Assembly: GCA_029582265.1 (NCBI GenBank)
Contig: CM055828.1
Location: 35,623,072 to 35,687,071 of the forward strand
Reading direction: 5' to 3'
Length of the DNA stretch: 64,000 bases
DNA from: Zoroaster sp. YZ-2022
Taxonomy: Eukaryota > Echinodermata > Asteroidea > Forcipulatida > Zoroasteridae
Below, piece by piece: positions 56,511 through 64,000 of this stretch. The position numbers were made by a program, and so were the translations under genes. The notes beneath the pieces were generated by a model. It had not been told where the DNA came from, ran no database searches, and saw only the letters and a program-made list of their open reading frames with translations. Within the stretch, counting starts at the first letter, position 1. Every line of letters begins with the position of its first letter.

Positions 56511-58834
56511 ATAGATTTTGACAACACCAATAGCCTCAGGACCCTATTTACTTTTAACCTAAACTCAACCTCCAAAAAGTACCCATTTTTCTTCCAGATC
56601 TAATGTTGTCTGACGATCACAAACCGGATTTAAAAATCAATTCAATAGTTTATTTTGCAATCTTACGAACGTTTTCTGAAGTCATTCAGTTGAATCCAGT
56701 GAAGCATAATGAATAAGCCTATCTATCAATCATTACATGACACTCTCATTGTGTTTCCTCGAATAAAATGTATATATTTAAAAGCAGTTCTTAAGTGGAA
56801 TCACCACGTCGATGCCATATTTTAGAAGTCTCGAGTTTCCGTTTTGGCGGCGTGTCAATATTAAATAATAGTTTCTCTCAGAATAGGTCTTGTTATTTTG
56901 GAAGCTATCAATTTCAAGCTTCATGTTTTCCAAATCCCAGCTGCTCTCACTCTTCGTTCAAATAATTATCGAATGTTGACCCCCTGCCAAGTCCACCTAA
57001 TCTTGTCGCAAATAACATGGCAACATTCTGTCTTTGTTATCTCGGAGGATGTGGCGATTGGGATGAAACCATGGGAGTTATTGAAGGATACTCTCTCATT
57101 TCTTCATCGCTTAATTTCCCGGTCAAATAGTTTTGTCCTGGTCAAATCAGGCTAAGAAAAAGGCGGAAAATTTGATCAATGTTTCCTCGAAGACATATAC
57201 CATTCTAATGAAAGAAGACACTACGCGTTAAGATAGATCATCTTGATTCTTGATATAATATGGACATTCCTCCTCACACTATACTGAGAGTCTAAACTTT
57301 ATAGTTTGTATAATCTGTTCAAAGGAAGGTACAACATACTGTAGGCAAAGCTGTGTGACAAAACCGCTTATACGAGTAAAACTGTCTTTGAATCAAGATA
57401 TAGGCCTTATACATCAGACAAATTGTCCTTTGGCAACATTTTAAACCATCAAGAGCTTCACACCAAATTTGAGCGTTTGGTAATTTTTAAATAACCAATT
57501 CTATATCTTTTTAAAAGCTTTTCCCCATCGTTCTTTTCACTATGTATCAAATTCGTTTTCATTATGTATCAAATTTGCCATATTAATTTGTTTTTCATAA
57601 TGGGTTCCTTCCTCCTCTCCCGTCAAATAAATACGTCGATATTCACGGGACTAATCTGTGTTTTTCACCTAGACTATTTTAGCAACGCAAAAATAATTAT
57701 TTCGCATGGGTACGAATGATAGGTCCTGTTACTGGTAGTCAATCCCTAGCAAAAGATGACACTCTCGACAGTGTTTCTGATCTGAAAAAGAGTGTTGCGT
57801 ATGCCACCTGCATCACTTCACAGTAGTCTACCAGCACTTTATTAGACGTGAAAAGGTGCACCTCAAAAAATCCAATTTCACGAAATCGCTCCCTCGAGTT
57901 GTTTTTGGTAAATCCCAGCATGCAAACGGAAAAAAATCTGTAAGTGCGCGCTTAAACTCAACTTTTTTTAATAAAGAGTTTGGTTTTCCCGAGAGGGGTT
58001 TAAGTTGCCATTAGAGGTTTCTGGAGGGGGATAACCTGGCTTGACATTGTAAGTAACTGGATTTTGGGGCACCCTAGGGAGAACAGAAACCGTAGCAATG
58101 CTCTTTGTGCTGGGTCATCACTGCTGAACTGGGATTTTGCGCTTTCGTAGTGGCTTTATACCTCAGATATTCGCCTGTTCGATTTTGTTTCTCGTGGTCG
58201 TTTCTGTTTGCTACTCCTTATTAACCCACTGATATAGTCCATATAGGTGATAAAATGTGTGTACTGGCATTAAAAGTGAGCTGTTTCTTGTCCCATGATC
58301 CCGCAGATTTAGAGAAAATTGGCCTCAACCGCAGTGTAAGCCCACATTCAGTAAAACTGAATTAGAATATGAGAGGACATACGTGACTAGAATAACTAGA
58401 ACTTCTGAATATGTCGACTTGCAGGATTTCGAAGGCTCTTTAGCAAACAACGTCTGAATTTTCGCATTTCGATGATTAAAAAAATTTGAAGTCACCAAAC
58501 TGGCCAGATTATCTTTGTAAAATTTTAAGCCGTGACTCGACCGTCCTTTCTCTTTGGAAAAACAAAATAGAGGAATACTATACTATATTCTGGGATGGGT
58601 CGGTTTTACCGTCCCTATAGTATACCGCGTAGACGCCAAATGGTCAATATCCCTGGTTGTTTTGACCAAGGAAATGGTCCATGCCCTAACCATAAACAAA
58701 AGTTTGGATTTGGAGGAAAAATAACTGTTGAAAAGACACTTTTTATCAACATAAATCACTGGTGGCCCACGAAAATAATTAGTTCTAGTTCTATATACTC
58801 TGGACTTTGAAGAAAACATGCACACATGCACGCT

Positions 58835-58917
58835 GACACACGCAGATGGTAACGATATAGTGACGAGGAATCAATGACACACGCAGATGGTAACGATATA
58901 GTGACGTGGAATCAATC
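58835..58917. repeat. 41-bp tandem duplication
   Basis: GACACACGCAGATGGTAACG...AATCAAT occurs twice in a row, with a single A/T change (GACGAGG versus GACGTGG). Confidence 0.85.
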
Positions 58918-60277
58918 ACACATGTATACACAAATGGGTGAATTCATTCTAAACTAATAAATGGTAAGTGATTTTCTATTAGCCTCAAGTTCACGCTCTT
59001 ATACCTATGAACCCTTTAGAGGTCAGCCACGGTTTCCAAGTGCAGACATATCGTAGGCCCTATTTTTAAGATTTAAGAGCATTATTCCACGTGCTATGTC
59101 ATTCCATATACGTTTTGCTTTTCTCAGACTGACCCATCTGACCCAAAATTATCAATATATCATGAAACCCTTTAAATTTGGATTTATATATTGTTCACCT
59201 TTCGGCCAAAGGCAAAGTAAAATGTACATTTCCAATTGTCGTTTGACTAATTTAACAAAACTTTCACCTCCTTTTTGAAAAAAACCCAAAATGTTCAATA
59301 CAAAAATATGGGAACCATTACAAAGAAGCTCACAGAAGTACAATGATTATCGTGTATTCAGGGGGGATGGCCCCAATGCTTGTGGCATCATTTTATAGAA
59401 CTTTCTTTTAGAACATTTGTGGATTCATCATCAAAAGGAACCGGTTGCATGTTATGCTTCTCAAAGCCACGGTTGGCCTGTTGCATACGGTCCTTCCCCT
59501 TTGCCCACCCAGCTCGCTGCAACAAAGAACAGTCTCCCCCGCCAGACTGTTCGAGAAGACGCCCTTTCACGCTAAAACCGTTCCTGTACCTGTCCTGCTC
59601 TCTCTGTCTCTCGTGGGAGAGGCTGGCTGAGTACTTCTTGTACTTTCTTTCGTATTAAAACAATACTTTCGTATTAAAACAATAGTCTGCGAGTTTACTT
59701 GAGGTAAAATTCTCATGCACGACCTTCGTGAACCTTAGTAGATTAAGATGTCAACTATGTCTCACTTTTTACGAGTTTTCAACTGGCCAGGACCAGATTA
59801 AGTATCAGAAGGGCAGAGTGACATACGGTGCTCCAGTCTCGAGAGAGGAAATGAACTGGTGTTGATTGAAGTTTCGATAATTCCCTTTTAGTAACCACAT
59901 GTAGATTATTAGAAAAACAGGAAAATTCCCACAATGTTAAAATAGGCTACATCTTCACAAAGAAACATTTAGCCAATATTCCACTAACCTTATTTAAGTT
60001 ATTAAATATCAACAAAATTAATATAATGAATTGCTGGTCCCATTTAGCCAATTTCCATATATGTTTTTTATGTTTGAATTTTGCAAGTTGTATTGCTGTT
60101 CTGATATTCATGGCTCGGGATCAGTAAAGGCTTATCTTTTTGTAAAGCAGAGGTTTAAATCCGTCACTTATCAAGAAGGATTTTGTACGCTGAATAGTCT
60201 AAATCTGCTGTTTCGCCAAGACCTATCTGTTCAGAATGCTTTCTCAATCTAGTGTATACCTCAATTAGTAGGTCGAA

Positions 60278-60280
<3 letters not shown>

Positions 60281-60334
<54 letters not shown>
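60281..60334. repeat. (TA)n microsatellite
   Basis: About 54 bases of TA. Confidence 0.95.
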
Positions 60335-60341
<7 letters not shown>

Positions 60342-61532
60342 TAATTCTAAACCGCTCACCAGTTTACAAACGATTCCTTGAGCGCGTTTACTCCATGCAA
60401 CAGTGGTCATCGTTCCCCGGGCAATAACCGTAAAAGCGAAAAGTAAAAACCAAAATTGCTTTTAAATTTAACAAAAATATTATCTCTACCTTTGAGAAAG
60501 ATTCTGGTATAACTACATTGTTTCATTTATACTAGAGGTCAGTTTGCAACAGCTAATTATTTATTTAGAAAAAAATCTCAATTAGTAAAACTTCGATTTT
60601 TTTTATTATTAAACCCTCATTAGACACTGATCGGTAGGAAAGCGTTATGGAATTGTAAGTCATTGGGGTCTGGTGCCAGTTTTATAGAGCAGCTTAGCAG
60701 ATAAAATTGCTTACCAGACAAATTTGCAAAAATATTTACTGAGCAAAATTTTCTGTTTCGCAGCTCTATGAAATTGACCCCTGGTTATATACCTGCCAAT
60801 ATTGGCAAATTCTTTTAACCACAAAGCGACACCTGGGTGAGTGACTGAGTGGCAGTCTGTTATTTTAAATGGATGTCGTCTTTGACCCGTACATATCACT
60901 AATCAGTCCATTTCAAGGCTTACCAGATCAAAGGAGTACGTCAGCGAGAGTTAATGGGAAGAGTGGTTAAAAAAAACAATTAAGTTTATGACATGAACAA
61001 ACTGACGTTGTGGTTGATATTTGATTTAGAAGTTGTGGTCATTATTGACATAAATAAACAACATGGACAGGTCTGTGTTTATATAGTCCAACCTGTTTGT
61101 AGTCGCCATTCAATGCCGGACAGGTTTTGCTTTTGTGATTACTTTCCTATTCATGTCTGTGAGACCACCACATTGAACAGGTTTCGAGGTTAAACGTGAA
61201 TCTGTACAGTCACGTGAGCATTCTATGAAATTATAGATTACATCAATGATCTTCCACATATCTGTGATAAATTTATGCATAGGAAAACTATTTACTCTTG
61301 AAGGGGGCATTGAAAATAAGATTTTTTGTGTAGTAGGCCTAATTTGTTTTACATTTCGAGGGGGCATGAAAATGTTTACCTTAGCTAGAGGTTCACTATT
61401 CTTTAAAACGTTGTGCTTTCTTCTTTAGAGTCATAATGTCATAATTTTGACTGTTGCAGGAGTTAATGCCAATGTCAGACATATTGGAACATCATTCTAG
61501 CAAGCGTATAGCCAAGGGGGTGTGATCCTAAC

Positions 61533-61703
61533 CAGTGGCGTAACCAGGGTCCAATTTTCAGGGGGGCACTACCGCACTAGGGGGTGCACCACTTTTTCTA
61601 GGGGGCACGGTCAATACTTGAACATTTTGTATCCTGCAGCCTCAAATGGGGACCTATTTTTTTCAAATTTCTGCGCCCCCCTTCCCCTATATTTACGCCA
61701 CTG
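61533..61703. mobile_element. hAT-like MITE, 8-bp duplication ATCCTAAC
   Basis: The ends are CAGTGGCGTA and TACGCCACTG, with ATCCTAAC exactly on both sides (61525-61532, 61704-61711). 171 bp, with GGGGGGCAC motifs shared with 49787-49993. Non-coding, in intron 1 of the GTPase gene. Confidence 0.92.
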
Positions 61704-62700
61704 ATCCTAACAAACGCACTGCTCCAAGCTTTGGCTGTTTTGTAAAGTTTTCCTGACTTTTTCTTTCATAATCACTCCCCTCATGTGAAATGAGTGCATG
61801 GCCCTGTTATTCAGCCCAATGTTGCCTTTACCCATAGCAACGACTGGTGGTCATGCTGGGAAGTTGGATTTTAAGTCCTATACTAACATTATACCCTTGC
61901 AATACAACTGCGGATTAGTGGATAGTGGCATGGCCAAGTTTCTGAAAAACCACGAATAAAAACATAAACAGAAACATCATTAACCTAAATCCACAAGCTA
62001 AAGAAGTCAACTTTCTTTGTAAACATCCCAAATTATTTTGTTGGTGTAAAGCTGATGGTGAGATGTTGGTAATAACAAATAATTTCATTTGAGGAGTGCT
62101 GTCTTGCACTTTTAAGACATACCGGTAGTTACCGGTAAGTAACCTAAATTCCGCATTACAATACCAAGCATCTGATGTAAAGTTTCACTAGTATTTCTCG
62201 TGAACGACACAAGAGCTGAAACTTTCACTGGATCTCAATTCGAAGAAATTGCGTAACGACAACTGCGTTTCGCCAACAATATTTCCGTTGTACTGTTCTC
62301 TTTAAGGTTTGCGAACCAGCCATGTTGCTTACATTCATGCAGCAAATTGTACTAGCGATCTATTTTAAGAAGTGTGGTTTGTCATTTGGGATATATAGGA
62401 AATCGAAGGGCAATTACGGTCAAGTTAGACTAGTTTATAATCTTTAAAATGTGCATGTAACAGGTCAAATCCAGCCTTAAATACCGCACCTTAGTTGCTG
62501 AGGGCAAGTAACTTATACTCAATTGGTGCAGGAGGTGCCTGACAGATTTCGTTGACCGGTTTATGCCAAAAATGCACCACTTGACTCACGATGAACCATT
62601 GTCTAGATACAAAATAACAATACAGCCATGACTGCCCACAGCAGCATTCCTGTTATAGAAAAACCTTTCTCGTTGGTGTATCGGTCACTTTTACCTAGAA

Positions 62701-63057
62701 ATGTCTCGTGTGTGGTACTTGACAAGAGAGCCTCACCAAGGGTACTTGATTCCGTCAAGAGTTTACAATCATGAGAGGAAGCCGTCAGTCATTTGGGCCT
62801 ATTATATATATACCAGGTTGTTATTGAAAATGTTACAGTGGCTTAGTTTGTTCATAGTATTTGTCATTGCTCTTTGGAACTTTTTTTTGAATAATTTAAT
62901 AGTGGACTGTTGGTTTTGTCGTTGCCCTTGGTACTGTCGGGCAATGGCTCGTTACACCCATGAGAAATGGACATTATTGATTCAATACAACGGAGCATTT
63001 TTGTGTAATAAGTGTAATAAGTTAATGGTTTTCGATACAATAAAGTATACTTTCTGA
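62701..63057 (+). CDS. hypothetical 118-residue open frame in intron
   Basis: ATG-initiated MSRVWYLTREPHQGYLIPSR..., with one hydrophobic stretch (WLSLFIVFVIALWNFFL) and several cysteines (CWFCRCPWYC, CNKCNK). It lies inside the GTPase intron. No homology or regulatory signal was recognised; it may be fortuitous. Confidence 0.2.
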   Translation: MSRVWYLTREPHQGYLIPSRVYNHERKPSVIWAYYIYTRLLLKMLQWLSLFIVFVIALWNFFLNNLIVDCWFCRCPWYCRAMARYTHEKWTLLIQYNGAFLCNKCNKLMVFDTIKYTF

Positions 63058-63732
63058 GACACGTTTGTCGGGAAAACATCCAAAACAGCAGGCATTTACA
63101 ATCAACTACCGTAGATATTTTATGTACATTTTTCTTTGTTGCAAGCCAAGCTGCACGACTGCGTGGCCAGCTGTGCCTTGGCTATTATTGTTGACTCGCT
63201 TAGAACAGAGTGATTTAAAATGCCTATTTATCATCATTTGAGTCAAAAAGGGATACCAGGTTTCCCCAAGAATAGGGAATATATCAATAAAGGATTGTGT
63301 ATAATGAAGGCCAGATTACTACTACCTTGTAAGAGAATGGAACTAGTAAATACAAGGGTATTTCACGTGTTGACTGGATGACTCACGTTGGAATTTAGAG
63401 GAAAGGTATACCATTGGTAAATTCCAGATTATCATATTAACGAATTATTATATTAAAAACTGACTTGTTGTAAGTTGGAACTTTTGAACTTTCATCTGTA
63501 ATTTTGTTTGTAAAGTTCCTTTACATTATTCATATGCATAACTTGCAACTTATTTGCGGTTTTAAAGGTGTTCCCATTTTGACTTAGTTTACACAGAGAC
63601 GAAGTCCATTTTGGGCTAGAATATTATATGGTCTCACAAATTAATATTTTATTCATAAATCAACCGACACACATGTTATAATTAATATGATGTTTGTAAT
63701 TATTCTTTCTTTTGTTTTCGTTAAAATCACAG

Positions 63733-63789
63733 CAATGACAGTACGCTTTGTTACTAGACGGTTCATCTATGAGTACGACCCAACGCTTG
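63733..63789 (+). CDS. RERG/RASL12-like small GTPase, second coding exon
   Basis: A 57-nt exon between ATCACAG and GTAAGTT, starting with two bases that complete the split codon from exon 1 (G + CA = Ala) and ending with one. It encodes MTVRFVTRRFIYEYDPTL, the helix after the P-loop and the start of switch I. R-F-x-T-[KR]-R-F-I-x-E-Y-D-P-[TN]-L is distinctive for RERG and RASL12. It is too short for ordinary ORF calling; it was found by looking for the continuation of the P-loop exon. The next exon is outside the window. Confidence 0.88.
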
Positions 63790-64000
63790 GTAAGTTAATG
63801 ACATCATGGCTAATTTTATAAAATTAGTTTTTGAACATTTTCTCACAACTTAGACTGTGCATTGAGCTTATTACAGATTGGTTGTTTAATGTTTTTCTTG
63901 ATTCAAAGAGAGTAAGCATACTCATAGAAACGTTTTTGTCAACATTACCATTCCTTTTAGATGATTAGAATCTGATTCTTAATATTGGCTGGTCGAATGT

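Larger units (their letters stand above)
55257..63732 (+). other. intron 1 of the RERG/RASL12-like gene
   Basis: 8476 bp, phase 1, from GTAAGACTG to TTAAAATCACAG. It contains a 26-copy minisatellite, a 41-bp tandem duplication, a (TA)n tract and a hAT-like MITE. The remaining stretches (56520-58830, 58920-60280, 60340-61530, 61710-62700) show only short frames without domains. Confidence 0.8.

Noticed and set aside
55885..56575. Three long minus-strand open frames of about 200 codons
   Set aside because: A 20-bp unit gives an open 20-residue repeat in all three frames; the peptides are the same repeat shifted. No start or splice context.

Overview
The window is animal genomic DNA: AT-rich, intron-rich, and full of dispersed repeats. 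Phase-1 CUB and LDL-receptor class A exons, a THAP-bearing transposon family, and tRNA-headed SINEs ending in (ATT)n suggest a marine deuterostome, probably an echinoderm or hemichordate. The species call is inference; nothing in the sequence proves it. No bacterial gene, CRISPR array or rRNA was seen.

Two host genes are supported. (1) On the minus strand, a secreted or membrane CUB/LDLa protein. Five exons at 6507-2620 each have consensus splice sites and each is symmetrical phase 1-1. A signal-peptide exon with a matching phase-1 GTAAGT donor lies at 19622-19562 and is a good candidate first exon, about 13 kb upstream. The gene probably continues past the left edge. (2) On the plus strand, a RERG/RASL12-like small GTPase. 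Its first coding exon (P-loop GQASVGKT) is at 55058-55256 and its second, 57-nt exon is at 63733-63789. The intron between them is 8.5 kb and the gene runs off the right edge.

Almost everything else is mobile-element debris. 1-9 kb: a foldback element, the CUB/LDLa exons and a MITE. 8.5-11.8 kb: a 5'-truncated LINE between ~0.9 kb direct repeats. 11.9-24.3 kb: SINEs, MITEs, long microsatellites, and a 1.58 kb composite element that split a SINE. 24.7-30.7 kb: a recent tandem duplication carrying a LINE fragment with a hAT-like MITE, plus a 67-bp satellite. 32.0-36.9 kb: two TTAA-flanked elements, each with a THAP-domain exon and a perfect subterminal inverted repeat (Kolobok-like), and a TTAA MITE. 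37.5-47.8 kb: a LINE tail, a 21-bp coding-type minisatellite, Penelope-like debris, nested SINEs, an internally deleted piggyBac-like element and a MITE. 49.8-54.1 kb: hAT-like elements and a SINE. 55-64 kb: the GTPase intron, with a 26 x 20-bp minisatellite.

Several mobile elements are delimited by target-site duplications that can be read directly, so their boundaries are known to the base.
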